From Bacteroidia bacterium (GTDB taxonomy: Bacteria; Bacteroidota; Bacteroidia; JANWVE01), in the NCBI GenBank assembly GCA_025057675.1, contig JANWVE010000006.1:1-38272 (forward strand): 38,272 nucleotides of DNA, given 5' to 3'. Shown in pieces: positions 8,032-16,623 of this stretch. The notes under the pieces were generated by a model, which searched no databases, was not told where the DNA came from, and was given only the letters and a program-made list of their open reading frames with translations. The translations under genes and the position numbers were made by a program. Positions within the stretch are counted from its first letter, which is position 1, and every line of letters begins with the position of its first letter.

Positions 8032-8600
8032 GGGCGTGTCCCTTCGCTGCGCTCGGGTCGGGCTACTGCGCACTGCGCGTTCGCTTCGGTGCTGCGCTTC
8101 GCTTCGCACTGCCTGACGGCATGCTTCGTATCCCTCACGCAGCGGTCTTTGGATGCTTTACATGATTTTTAGGTATATCTTTGCTTTACCTTGTTTCACT
8201 TTCATTATCAAATACTTACAAGGTTAAAATTTTTTACGTTGTTTTAACTCTGTTTATTTTATCTTGTTTTACATTGATTTTCAAACACGTATATTATTAA
8301 ATTTTGAATACATGTACTTTACACGCTATCTTAATCCTTATTAAATAAGCTTTACCTTATTTTGAATTGATTTTCAAGGATGTACAAGCTTAAAATGTGT
8401 TTTTATCTTGTCTAATATTCATTTTCGGGTACTTACAAGGTAAAAATTTCGATAGATAGGTTCAGCATACTTGTTGCGTTTTCTGCGTGAGGCATGCGGA
8501 GGGTGCGTGAGCAGTGCGCAGCACCGAAGCGATAGCGTAGCCCGCAGCACGCCGACCTTGTGGGCATGAGCGCCAGCGAAACGCCCACAAGGACACGCCC
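8032..8600 (-). repeat. Dispersed composite element, copy 3 (569 bp)
   Basis: Left arm is type C (GTCGGGCTACTGCGC..., ending GTATCCCTCACGCA). Right arm is a hybrid: type B interior with the outer hairpin CCTTGTGGGC / GCCCACAAGG. Core units are on the minus strand. It lies between the divergently transcribed murC and holB, leaving about 90 bp at each side for promoters. Confidence 0.88.
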
Positions 8601-8691
8601 AACATAATTTAATCTTATCTTTTCACTCCTCTAAAATAGATGATTTGTATTTTTGAAAAAATTTAATTCGTCAATTCTGATTTAGATAATC

Positions 8692-9822
8692 ATGACGCAA
8701 GTAATCGGGCAAGAATACTTACAAAGCCAACTTTTACGTGCTATACAACGTGGTACAATAGCACACGCTAATTTATTTTGGGGCAGTGCAGGTACAGGCA
8801 AATTAGCTATGGCACTTTGGATTGCGCAAACCCTCAATTGCTCTCACACTACACCCGAAGGAGCATGCCTAAAATGTCCCAGCTGCCAAAAAATATATCA
8901 TCTTATCCACCCTGACGTGTACTGGATACTACCCACATACAAAAATGAAACTGAAAAAAAACGAACCTCAGAAGATTTTGCTGATGAAATACGACAATTT
9001 TTACTCGAACATCATTTTTATCCTGCTTACGCACAATGGGTTGAAAAATTAGACGCCCACAACAAACAAACTGCAATAAACATAGAAGATATACGCCAGA
9101 TAAAGCAAAAAATGAGCTATGCGCCATTTGAAGGACATTACAAGATTGTCATTTTATGGCATGCCGAGAAAATGCGCCCCGAAGCAGCTAATGCTTTTCT
9201 CAAATTGTTAGAAGAACCTCCTCAAAATACAATATTTATTCTCACCGCTCCTACTCCTGAACAAGTGCTACCCACTATACAATCTCGATGCCAAAATGCT
9301 TTTTTTGCACCATTAAATCAAAAATCTATTGTAAATTATTTAATGCATACTCACAAAACTGATGAAAGTACTGCATATAAAGCTGCTTTTTTAGCTCAAG
9401 GTAATCTCAACGAAGCTTTACGCTTAATACATCAAGATACTCATACTTTTGATGACCTTGTCCAAAATTGGCTACGAGCGTGCTACTCTGTAAAGTACAA
9501 AGAAATGCAAGAAATCAGCGAAGTACTCTCCAAACTAAACCGTGAAACCCAAAAACATTTTTTAACTTACCTACTGCATATTCTACGAAATGCCCTTATT
9601 GCTCACTATGAGGCTCAAACTTTACTCTTTGTACCTGATAATATCAAAGAATTTACAACCAAGTTAGGTAAAACTCTGTCCATAGAAAGTTTTAATGCCT
9701 TATATCAAACCTTGAGTCAAGCTATGGAATATGTGAGCAGAAATGTTAACAGTAGAATTTTATACTTAACCTTGTCTATTCGTATCTCAAAGATAATGAG
9801 TCGTCAGCAAAAAGCACCTTAA
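8692..9822 (+). CDS. holB: DNA polymerase III delta' subunit (clamp loader)
   Basis: 376 aa. AAA+ clamp-loader protein that helps open and load the sliding clamp during replication. Walker A GSAGTGK at 31-37; a four-cysteine zinc site at C50, C59, C62 and C65; sensor/box VII region ending AEKMRPEAANAFLKLLEEPP; and the SRC motif in IQSRCQNAFFAPL. The acidic Walker B residues are replaced by ILWHAEK, consistent with the delta' lineage, which does not hydrolyse ATP, rather than DnaX. Length is normal. A TATTTTTG box lies at 8648-8655, 36 bp before the ATG, between copy 3 of the dispersed element and the gene. Confidence 0.88.
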   Translation: MTQVIGQEYLQSQLLRAIQRGTIAHANLFWGSAGTGKLAMALWIAQTLNCSHTTPEGACLKCPSCQKIYHLIHPDVYWILPTYKNETEKKRTSEDFADEIRQFLLEHHFYPAYAQWVEKLDAHNKQTAINIEDIRQIKQKMSYAPFEGHYKIVILWHAEKMRPEAANAFLKLLEEPPQNTIFILTAPTPEQVLPTIQSRCQNAFFAPLNQKSIVNYLMHTHKTDESTAYKAAFLAQGNLNEALRLIHQDTHTFDDLVQNWLRACYSVKYKEMQEISEVLSKLNRETQKHFLTYLLHILRNALIAHYEAQTLLFVPDNIKEFTTKLGKTLSIESFNALYQTLSQAMEYVSRNVNSRILYLTLSIRISKIMSRQQKAP

Positions 9823-9859
9823 CGACCTATTATGGAATTGTAGTGCATTTTATTCTCTT

Positions 9860-10461
9860 GGGCGTGTCCCTCGCTTTGCTCGGGTCGGCGTGCTACGGGC
9901 TGCGCTTCGCTTCGGTGCTACGCTGCGCTACGCACTGCTCACGCACCCTCCGCATGCCTCACGCAGCTGCTTTTGAATGTTTTATCTTGTCTTCATACAT
10001 ACATTTGCTTTATCTCGTTTAAGCTTGATTATTAAGTACTTATAAGGTTAAAAGTTTTTTACCTTGTTTTAACTGCGCCTGTTTTATCTTGTTTAGTATT
10101 GATTTTCAAGCATATACAAGGTTAAACCTTGAATACATGGACTTTATACGACTTTTTAACCCTGATTAAATAATCTTTACCTTGTTTTTTATTCATTTTC
10201 AAATGTTTACAAGGTTAGAACATATTTTTACTTTGCTTCATGTTCATTTTCAGATACTTGCAAGGTTAAATTTGAATAAGTGAGATTAGCTTACTGGTAT
10301 CGTTCTTTGCGTGAGGCATGCGGAGGGCGTGCGGTAGCACGGTGCGAAGCCCCTCGCACACGCTCGAACCCTTGCCCAGGGGGTGGGGCGTAGCACCGTC
10401 AGCCCGTAGCACGCCGACCTTGCCCACACGAGCGCAGCAAGACGTGGGCAAGGACACGCCC
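9860..10461 (-). repeat. Dispersed composite element, copy 4 (602 bp)
   Basis: Left arm type B, right arm type A with outer hairpin CCTTGCCCAC / GTGGGCAAGG. Core units run on the minus strand, with the centre palindrome CAAGGTTAAACCTTG followed by AATACATGGACTT. It fills most of the gap between holB and the DtxR-family gene, and an open frame through its right arm runs in phase into that gene but is not part of it. Confidence 0.9.
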
Positions 10462-10502
10462 AAAAAAACATCAAAAAATATCAACAACCTCAACTATTAT
10501 AC

Positions 10503-10533
10503 TTTGCCAAAATATGTATTTTTCATATATTTG
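10503..10533 (+). promoter_or_regulatory. Promoter of the DtxR-family gene
   Basis: TTTG (10503-10506), 19 bp, TATATTTG (10526-10533), a full match to the Bacteroidota sigma-A consensus, then 9 bp to the ATG at 10543. It begins 42 bp beyond the dispersed element and fixes the start of the gene. Confidence 0.75.
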
Positions 10534-10542
10534 AACCCCATA

Positions 10543-11199
10543 ATGCTCACAGCCACAGAGGAGAATTACCTTAAAGCCATTTACAAATGCGAAATGGCAC
10601 ACACCGTTGCGACTACTAATCAATTAGCCGAACTGCTACATACCACAGCGGCTTCCGTTACAGATATGCTTAAAAAACTCTGTGAGAAAAATCTTGTTAT
10701 CTACACTAAATATCAAGGTGCTTCTTTATCAGAAGAAGGTAAAAAAATTGCTTTACAAATCATTCGTAAGCATAGATTGTGGGAAGTCTTTTTAGTGGAA
10801 AAACTAGGCTACACTTGGGATACCGTCCACCCAATTGCTGAACAGTTAGAGCATATCCAGTCCGAAGATCTAGTAGACAAACTAGATAAGTTCCTCAACT
10901 ATCCCCAGTTTGACCCTCATGGCGACCCCATCCCTAACGCACAAGGTAAATTCATAGTACAACCCCAATGCCCACTCTCTCAACTTAAACCTAATGAAAA
11001 AGGAAGCTTTACAGGAGTGGCAAACCACAGCCCCGAATTTCTACGCTATTTGAATAAGATTAACCTTAAACTAGGCGATATATGCGAAGTTTATGAGGTC
11101 AATGAATTCGATAAATCTATCTTATTGCATGTAAACAGTACAAAATTATCTTTAAGTGAGGTTACCGCCAAAAATATATTAGTTTGCATATTAAAGTAA
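10543..11199 (+). CDS. DtxR/MntR-family metal-dependent transcriptional repressor
   Basis: 218 aa from the promoter-supported ATG; a longer frame upstream belongs to the repeat element. The N-terminal winged helix (TEENYLKAIYK, then TTAASVTDMLKKL as recognition helix) is followed by a dimerisation and metal-binding region: H77, E81, H96, E100, E103 and H104 align with the MntR/DtxR ligands. The N-terminal ligands are changed: N8 and K11 stand where B. subtilis MntR has D8 and E11, so the primary metal site is not of classical MntR type. A C-terminal FeoA/SH3-like domain begins about residue 145. It would repress iron or manganese uptake genes when metal is plentiful; mntH in this window is a plausible target, but no shared operator was identified. 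It overlaps the following SDR gene by one base. Confidence 0.88.
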   Translation: MLTATEENYLKAIYKCEMAHTVATTNQLAELLHTTAASVTDMLKKLCEKNLVIYTKYQGASLSEEGKKIALQIIRKHRLWEVFLVEKLGYTWDTVHPIAEQLEHIQSEDLVDKLDKFLNYPQFDPHGDPIPNAQGKFIVQPQCPLSQLKPNEKGSFTGVANHSPEFLRYLNKINLKLGDICEVYEVNEFDKSILLHVNSTKLSLSEVTAKNILVCILK

Positions 11200-11978
11200 T
11201 GAACAAAAACATTGTCATCTCAGGAATTACAAAAGGTATAGGGCTATCCATTGCAATGCGTTTTGTAGAAACAGGAAAATGGAACGCGTACGGCTTTGCT
11301 AAAAAATTACCCTTGTGGGACTATATCTCTCTACCCACCTGTCAATCTGTAATCCCTGAACCTTTACACAAAAGTTTTAGTAAAGAAATTCATTATGAAT
11401 TTGAAGCAAGTACAGGCTTATTTTGCCAAGATGAAATAGATGTTAGAGAAATAAATGAAATAGTTCAATTTGCAACTAAGTTGAAACAATTAGTGCAAAA
11501 AGCACCGTATTATTATCAAAAAACAGATGTTCTTGTCAATAATGTAGGAATATATCGGACAGGTTCATTATTCTCCGAACCTGATACCCAATGGCATGAA
11601 CTATTACAGGTCAATCTTAATGCTGCATATTATTTAACAAAATACTTGTATCCTACTTTTACAAAAGGTACACACATATTTAATATCTGCTCAATAGCTT
11701 CAAAAGAAATAGTTCAAGATGCACCCTCATACAGTATTACTAAAATGGCATTATATGGGTTGCATAAAGCTATGATGCAAGAACTTGAACCGTTAGGCGT
11801 TAAAGTAACAGCTATTTTACCTGGTGCTGTGCTTACAGACTCATGGCGAGATACCCCCATAGAAATACAAAACAAAATTATCCCCGCATCCGATATTGCT
11901 TCTTTAATTTGGGAAGCCTATCATTTAGCCCCTCAAAGTTCAGTAAAAGAAATAGAGGTTAAACCCTTGAATTTCTAA
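11199..11978 (+). CDS. Short-chain dehydrogenase/reductase
   Basis: 259 aa. The ATG overlaps the stop of the DtxR-family gene (TAATG), so the two are one operon. Classical SDR features are present: nucleotide-binding GITKGIG (9-15), the NNVG motif at about 114-117, and the catalytic triad S165, Y178 and K182 (YSITK). After the first strand-helix there is an unusually long insertion of about 45 residues (KKLPLWDYISLPTCQ...EFEASTGLF) before the DVRE segment that usually follows directly. It reduces or oxidises an unknown carbonyl/alcohol substrate with NAD(P). Its 3' end overlaps that of the convergent gene at 11975 by 4 bp. Confidence 0.85.
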   Translation: MNKNIVISGITKGIGLSIAMRFVETGKWNAYGFAKKLPLWDYISLPTCQSVIPEPLHKSFSKEIHYEFEASTGLFCQDEIDVREINEIVQFATKLKQLVQKAPYYYQKTDVLVNNVGIYRTGSLFSEPDTQWHELLQVNLNAAYYLTKYLYPTFTKGTHIFNICSIASKEIVQDAPSYSITKMALYGLHKAMMQELEPLGVKVTAILPGAVLTDSWRDTPIEIQNKIIPASDIASLIWEAYHLAPQSSVKEIEVKPLNF

Positions 11979-12385
11979 CATGAAAAAGACATTACATTTA
12001 ATATGTACTCTACTTGCTCGGGTATAGAGTAAGCAGCGCAGCTGTTTATACTACGAGTATAAGCTTGTAAGAGAACATTTTTACAAGAGAGTAAAATATA
12101 TACTCTTTCTTTAACTTTGTTGAGATAAGAAAGAATTTTGAGACAATTATTAGGTAATTTTTTTTGGTCAGGTTGTATTTCTATGTACACAAAGATTTGT
12201 TTTTTGTCAGATAAGGACTGTAAAATGAAATCCACATAAAAGTCATCAGAGTGGCTATCTGTATCAATATATTCTAAGGTTAAACCTTGATTTTGGAGCG
12301 CGCTGTAAATTGGATGAACAAAGTAAGTAGGAAATTCAGGGGTAGCGTCAATAATTAAAAGAGTTGCAGGATGTTCGCTTTTCAT
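11975..12385 (-). CDS. Unknown small protein
   Basis: 136 aa from the ATG at 12385; an ATG 26 codons upstream is possible but would run through the divergent gene's start. No family recognised. The sequence begins ATLLIIDATPEF and has further hydrophobic strands (DFYVDFILQSL, KQIFVYIEIQP, RVYILLSCKN), which suggests a small alpha/beta fold without membrane segments. The gene is divergent from the DUF1573 lipoprotein gene with only 13 bp between the two start codons, and convergent and overlapping with the SDR gene. A possible -7 box TAGATTTG on the minus strand (12413-12406) would lie inside the coding start of the divergent gene. Confidence 0.6.
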   Translation of the reverse strand: MKSEHPATLLIIDATPEFPTYFVHPIYSALQNQGLTLEYIDTDSHSDDFYVDFILQSLSDKKQIFVYIEIQPDQKKLPNNCLKILSYLNKVKERVYILLSCKNVLLQAYTRSINSCAAYSIPEQVEYILNVMSFSC

Positions 12386-12394
12386 ATACCTTTG
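12364..12394 (+). promoter_or_regulatory. Promoter of the DUF1573 lipoprotein gene
   Basis: TTG (12364-12366), 20 bp, TACCTTTG (12387-12394), then only 4 bp to the ATG at 12399. The -33 element lies within the first codons of the divergent gene, so the two transcription starts must interfere. Confidence 0.7.
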
Positions 12395-12398
12395 TAGT

Positions 12399-12806
12399 AT
12401 GAATACAAATCTAACATACTTTTTGTTCGTATTGATAGGAATGGTTTTACTTTCTGCGTGCAATCAAGGTAAAAAAAGTTTAGTTCAAGAGGGGAAAGCT
12501 GTATTAAAATTTCAAGAAACGCAATTTAATTTTGGCAATGTAAAAAATGGGGATACTGTACGGCATGTGTATAAGTTCAAAAACGAGGGTAAAGTACCGT
12601 TAATTATCAAAGATGCCAAAGTAGCTTGTGATTGTACCGTTCCTACATGGAGCAGAGAACCTATTCCCCCTGGTGCCGAGGGAGAAATAAAAGTAGAATT
12701 TCGCTCTAAGGATAAAGTTGGCACAGCTCGGAAGGAAATCAAAATATATGCTAACACAGAACCCGAAGTACAATCTATTTTTTTAATCGGTGAGGTATCG
12801 CAGTAG
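12399..12806 (+). CDS. DUF1573 family lipoprotein
   Basis: 135 aa. A signal peptide with lipobox LLSAC places the lipidated Cys at residue 21. The rest is a DUF1573 domain (Ig-like/ASH-type beta sandwich) with the typical FNFGNVKNGDTVRHVYKFKNEGKVPLIIKDAKVACDCTVP, PIPPGAEGEIKVEF and the closing strand with LIGEV. Such proteins are abundant in Bacteroidota and are exported; their function is unknown. The gene starts 4 bp after a TACCTTTG box, hence a leaderless mRNA. Confidence 0.88.
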   Translation: MNTNLTYFLFVLIGMVLLSACNQGKKSLVQEGKAVLKFQETQFNFGNVKNGDTVRHVYKFKNEGKVPLIIKDAKVACDCTVPTWSREPIPPGAEGEIKVEFRSKDKVGTARKEIKIYANTEPEVQSIFLIGEVSQ

Positions 12807-12876
12807 TGTTTTATAGTCTAAAAAATGGTTTTTACCTAGCATCATTAGTAATAAAAAGTTTAGATTTTAATTTTTG

Positions 12877-13472
12877 GGCGTGTCCCTCGCTGCGCTCGGG
12901 TCGGCGTGCTGCGGGCTGCGCTATCGCTTCGGTGCTGCGCACTGCTCACGCACCCTCCGCATGCCTCACGCAAGCTGCATTTTGACGTTTTACCTTGTTC
13001 TTATAAGTATCTTTGCTTTACTTTGTTTAGTCTTGATTATCAATTGATTACAAGGTTAAAAATTTTTACCTTGTTTGAAATGCTATTACTTTATTTCTTA
13101 CTCATTTTCAACCGTGTACAAGGTTAAACCTTGAATCTATGGACTTTTTACAGCCCCTTAACCCTGATTAAATGTGTTTTACTTTGTTTTTGGCTCATTT
13201 TCAAATGTTTACAAGGTTAAAGTATGTTTTTTTACTTTGTTTAGTGTTCATTTTCAGATACTTACAAGATTAAGATTTGAATAAGAGGATTTAGTCTAAT
13301 AGCTGCTTGCGTGAGGCATGCGGAGGGCAAGCCGTCAGGCTTGGTGCGAAGCCCCTCGCCCACACGTTCCCTCTTGCCCAAGGGGGTGGGCGGGTGGGGC
13401 GTAGCACCGTTAGCCCGTAGCACGCCGACCTTGCCCACATGAGCGCAGCGAGACGTGGGCAAGGACACGCCC
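12877..13472 (-). repeat. Dispersed composite element, copy 5 (596 bp)
   Basis: Left arm type B, right arm type A with outer hairpin CCTTGCCCAC / GTGGGCAAGG. Core on the minus strand with all four units. Lies between convergent genes; its right terminal repeat is only 26 bp from the stop of the PAS/His-box gene. Confidence 0.9.
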
Positions 13473-13498
13473 AAAAATTCATCTTCTCTCTCCCATAT

Positions 13499-14164
13499 CT
13501 ACTTTTTTCTATGCAAACTAGCCGCAATAGATATATTCCCTATAACTACATCCAACTCCTTTACCATTCTCTCCAAGTACTCTATAATCTGACGATTATC
13601 AGGATGAGTGAAATCTTCTTTGTTCAAAAGGCTCAATAAACCCAACATAGATGCCACTGGACGCCTAATTTCGTGTGCATTAAGCCATGCTATCTCTTCT
13701 AATTGTCTGTTCCGCTCTTGGATTGCTTTTATGAACTCAATCCTTTGGGTAATATCCTCGGCAATACCCAGTAACTTCACGGGTCTACCTAATGCGTCCC
13801 GCTCAAAAATCAAAGTTTTATTTTGTAACCATATTACTTTACCATCTTTCCTATACGCTCGGAAATCTATTTCAGATACCTCATGGTCCTGACCCCTCTT
13901 CACTTGGTTGAGATAATGCACGAACCGATAAAAATCTCCTGCAAAAAACAGTTCTTTTATTTTGTGTAAAGGCATATCTTGCATTTCCTGCTGTGTGTAA
14001 CCTATAATTTTCTCTGTCTCACGGGTAGTAAAATGTAAGTCAAGTGTAGAGGTGTCCAGAATGTATATCACAAGCGATATATTCTGATTGATTTTTTCTA
14101 GTAACTGATAGCGGTCAAGAATTTCTTGATACTTACGAGCAGGATCGAAATTTAGGCGTACCAT
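13499..14164 (-). CDS. PAS-domain protein with histidine-kinase H-box but no ATPase domain
   Basis: 221 aa. Residues about 25-150 form a PAS_3-type sensor fold (FTTRETEKIIGYTQQEM, DFRAYRKDGKVIWLQNKT, LGIAEDITQRI with the PAC end). A coiled linker (IQERNRQLEEIAW) leads to LNAHEIRRPVASMLGLLSLL, a HisKA-like H-box with candidate phospho-acceptor His, and a second helix YLERMVKELDVVIGNI. It then stops: the N, G1 and G2 boxes of the catalytic ATPase domain are missing. The gene ends 26 bp from a dispersed element, so truncation is possible, but from memory proteins of this exact PAS-plus-DHp shape are common in Bacteroidota, so it is probably a natural short form, perhaps phosphorylated by another kinase. 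Confidence 0.75.
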   Translation of the reverse strand: MVRLNFDPARKYQEILDRYQLLEKINQNISLVIYILDTSTLDLHFTTRETEKIIGYTQQEMQDMPLHKIKELFFAGDFYRFVHYLNQVKRGQDHEVSEIDFRAYRKDGKVIWLQNKTLIFERDALGRPVKLLGIAEDITQRIEFIKAIQERNRQLEEIAWLNAHEIRRPVASMLGLLSLLNKEDFTHPDNRQIIEYLERMVKELDVVIGNISIAASLHRKK

Positions 14165-14198
14165 TTTGTTAATTTACCGCAATTATCTCTTTTTTACA

Positions 14199-14233
14199 AA
14201 TAAAAATGACCTCGTTTTTAAGAAAACGAGGTC
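14199..14233 (-). terminator. Intrinsic terminator of the OsmC-family gene
   Basis: A perfect 11-bp stem, GACCTCGTTTT at 14208-14218 and AAAACGAGGTC at 14223-14233, with a 4-base loop. Read on the minus strand it is followed by ATTTTTATTT, and it lies 25 bp beyond the stop of the OsmC gene. It separates that gene from the PAS gene downstream. Confidence 0.85.
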
Positions 14234-14258
14234 AATAATGCGTTTAGTAGTTATAGAG

Positions 14259-14678
14259 TTAAACTAACTTCGCATCTAAGGTAATAGGTACGGTGAAAAG
14301 TTTTGAGATAATGCAATTAGCACGAGCATTTTCAGCGAGTTCCTGCAGCTTTTCATTAGTTAATCCGCTGGCTTTTACAGTAGTTTCTAAATGAATGCCC
14401 ACAACAGACCAGCCGCCATCATTTTTCATATCTAGTGTAGCTTTGGTTTGTACGCTTTCAGGGGTAATGCCTGTGTTGGTAATTCTTGCGGCTAGAGCCA
14501 TGCTGAAGCATCCTGCGTGGGCTGCGGCTACAAGCTCTTCTGGATTAGTTCCAATGCCCTCCTCAAAGCGAGAGGTAAAAGAATACTGTGTATTATTTAA
14601 TACGGTGGTAGGCGTAGAAATAGTGCCTTTACCTTCTTTTAATGTGCCGTTCCATACGGCTGAGGCATGTCTTTTCAT
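14259..14678 (-). CDS. OsmC/Ohr-family peroxidase
   Basis: 139 aa from MKRHASAVWNG; the longer open frame reaches into the neighbouring repeat element and is not coding. The family's two redox cysteines are present: C57 in AAAHAGCFSMALA and C122 in ARANCIISKLF, with the E of NPEELVAAA. TSRFEEGIGTNPEEL is the typical OsmC-type connection. Such thiol peroxidases reduce organic hydroperoxides in the cytoplasm. The spacing and motifs fit the OsmC branch better than Ohr. A TATTTTTG box on the minus strand (14699-14692) lies 13 bp before the ATG, and a strong terminator follows, so it is monocistronic. Confidence 0.87.
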   Translation of the reverse strand: MKRHASAVWNGTLKEGKGTISTPTTVLNNTQYSFTSRFEEGIGTNPEELVAAAHAGCFSMALAARITNTGITPESVQTKATLDMKNDGGWSVVGIHLETTVKASGLTNEKLQELAENARANCIISKLFTVPITLDAKLV

Positions 14679-14757
14679 GGTGCAAATAAAACAAAAATAA
14701 TCCTTTTTTAGTTTCATAAATTTTATTTGAAAGTGAGCGAGATTAGGATTTATCTTT

Positions 14758-15286
14758 GGGCGTGCCCCTCGCTGCGCTCGGGTCGGCGTGCTACGGGCTA
14801 ACGGTGCTGCGCCCCACCCGCCCACCCCTTGGCAAGAGCAAAAGTGTGGGCGAGGGGCTTCGCACCAAGCCTCACGGCTTGCCCTCCGCATGCCTCACGC
14901 AAGCCGCAAGTGTACTAATCCCACTTACTTAAAGCATAACCTTGTAAGTAATTCAAAATAAAATAAAAGCTGATTATTCAAGGTTAAAGGACTATAAAAA
15001 GTCTGTATATTCAAGGTTTAATCTTGTAAGTGCTTGAAAATAAGCAAAAAACAATATCAAATAACATCACCTCAAGCAAGATAAAAATTTTTAACCTTGT
15101 AGGTGCTTGATAATCAACATTAAACAAAGTAAAGCAGAGATATATACAAAAACAAGGTAAAACATCCAAATGCTGCTTGCGTGAGGGATACGGAGCATGC
15201 CGTTAGGCAGTGCGAAGCACAGCGTAGCACCGAAGCGAACGCGTAGTGCGCAGTAGCCCGACCCGAGCGCAGCGAGGGACACGCCC
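14758..15286 (+). repeat. Dispersed composite element, copy 6 (529 bp)
   Basis: Left arm type A, starting with the variant GGGCGTGCCCC and a CTCGC-type outer hairpin; right arm type C (GTGAGGGATACGGAGCATGC). The core is on the plus strand but lacks the second ~40-bp unit, which explains the shorter length. It lies 24 bp from the end of the GNAT gene. Confidence 0.88.
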
Positions 15287-15309
15287 AAAAATGAAATTAT
15301 TTTTCAGAC

Positions 15310-16146
15310 TTAATATAATACATCATATTCCATAAACCAGTCCGAGTGTCCAAAATAAATAGGTAAATCCTGCATAAAATCATGAGTGTAAATTAGTGTC
15401 TCAGGTTTTTTTGCAGGAATGGCAAGAATTTTATACATTACCTTGATAAGCGATACGTGCCTCTTATTGATTAAAAAGCGAACCCTCCGTCCATAATGCT
15501 GACCAACCTTGACTACCATAGAAAGATAAGCTGTATTTTGTGAACATTCCATTACTCGCAGCCCAAAAGCTTCCTTTTTTACAACCACAAGAATATCTTG
15601 TGCAACATCTTTAAGCACTTGATATAGGTTTTGATTAGAATAATAAAAGTCAAATTGATGAGTATTTTCCTTCCAAATAGATTGCGCCATCAAACGTTGA
15701 GCATCAGGTAAAGAAACGTACTCCAGAGCGTGTCTCTTTGGTAAAATTGGGGGGTAAGTACACGTATGTATGTGATAACCCACCTTAAAACCTGCGTTAA
15801 TCTCTGCTTTGAGAATATGACTATTTTTCACACCTATTCCCATAACATACTCTCCATAATAGATTAAAGCTTTCAAAAGTTGCGTAGCTATACCCTGTTT
15901 TCTGTGATGTATATCCACAACGGCATCTACTGCCCAATAAATAGTTTGATTATTTTCAAGCACAGCAGCTAATCCGCCAATAAAGCCCACAATTTTACGA
16001 TTGATTAAGGCAATAAGGAGAATGTTATTCGTACGCGTAAGATACTTGTGCTTAAACGTGTTCCAAGTAAAATTAGGTTCATCTTGTTGGATAAGTTTTA
16101 CAATAGCATAGTAGTCTTGACTTTGTGCAAGGGCTATTTTTACCAT
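15310..16146 (-). CDS. GNAT-family N-acetyltransferase with C-terminal extension
   Basis: 278 aa. The first about 130 residues are a GNAT fold: LIALINRKIVGFIGGLAAV (beta2-beta3), then VDAVVDIHHRKQGIATQLLKAL with the acetyl-CoA pyrophosphate-binding loop R82-K83-Q84-G85. GVKNSHILKAEINAGFKVGYHI is the strand-helix after it. The C-terminal about 140 residues contain further strands (DILVVVKKEAFGLRVMECS, AYLSMVVKVGQHYGRRVRFLIN) and may be a second, degenerate acetyltransferase-like half, seen in some twin-GNAT proteins. The acceptor substrate is unknown. The gene overlaps the preceding membrane-protein gene by 7 bp and is third in the der operon. Confidence 0.78.
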   Translation of the reverse strand: MVKIALAQSQDYYAIVKLIQQDEPNFTWNTFKHKYLTRTNNILLIALINRKIVGFIGGLAAVLENNQTIYWAVDAVVDIHHRKQGIATQLLKALIYYGEYVMGIGVKNSHILKAEINAGFKVGYHIHTCTYPPILPKRHALEYVSLPDAQRLMAQSIWKENTHQFDFYYSNQNLYQVLKDVAQDILVVVKKEAFGLRVMECSQNTAYLSMVVKVGQHYGRRVRFLINKRHVSLIKVMYKILAIPAKKPETLIYTHDFMQDLPIYFGHSDWFMEYDVLY

Positions 16147-16616
16147 TGTGGTTTAATGTGAGCAATAATAAAAACTAATACAGTTAGTAAAGTAGCTGCA
16201 TAGATAAAAATATCCATAAGTTTGTTAATTTTACCAATACGTTGGTGCATCTCTTCAGTAGGGATTTCACGGCGTTGTACTTTCATTTCATCAATTCTTT
16301 TAACGACCCCTACATCTATGCCCCAGGCATTTATACCAGCTATGAAAACTGCTAAGAATAAAAGCATTTTTACTATAAACCAATTAGGAATATACTTTGT
16401 ACCGACATAATTAGCAGTGATTAAAAGACCCATACCCGAGCCAAATATAAGCACCATACCAAAAATAGCTAATGGAGTAAATCTACGCTTAAAATACGCA
16501 CGATAACCCTCTGTAAGAAAGTCTTGCTTTTTGTAGCGTAGCAGCCAATAAGCGGATAGTCCTGCTATCCATATCCATATTGCAATATGATGTATAATTT
16601 TGAGCCACTCGTTCAT
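16140..16616 (-). CDS. Four-helix integral membrane protein, CopD/DUF2269-like
   Basis: 158 aa with four predicted transmembrane helices: about 5-25 (LKIIHHIAIWIWIAGLSAYWLL), 47-68 (FTPLAIFGMVLIFGSGMGLLI), 80-98 (WFIVKMLLFLAVFIAGINAW) and 134-153 (LMDIFIYAATLLTVLVFIIAH). Histidines at the start of helix 1 (IHH) and in the loop (EEMHQRIGKINKLMD) recall the CopD/HemJ-type haem- or copper-associated membrane proteins, but the PRL motif of HemJ is missing, so I do not call it protoporphyrinogen oxidase. Function unknown. It starts 7 bp after der and overlaps the GNAT gene, so the three are one operon. Confidence 0.6.
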   Translation of the reverse strand: MNEWLKIIHHIAIWIWIAGLSAYWLLRYKKQDFLTEGYRAYFKRRFTPLAIFGMVLIFGSGMGLLITANYVGTKYIPNWFIVKMLLFLAVFIAGINAWGIDVGVVKRIDEMKVQRREIPTEEMHQRIGKINKLMDIFIYAATLLTVLVFIIAHIKPQW

Positions 16617-16623
16617 ATTCTTA

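Noticed and set aside
10318-10542. A 75-codon N-terminal extension of the DtxR-family gene
   Set aside because: It lies in the right arm of copy 4 and across the TTTG-N19-TATATTTG promoter; family homology starts only at the ATG at 10543.
14679-14891. A 71-codon N-terminal extension of the OsmC-family gene
   Set aside because: It runs into the left arm of copy 6; OsmC proteins start near the chosen MKRH and a promoter box lies upstream of it.
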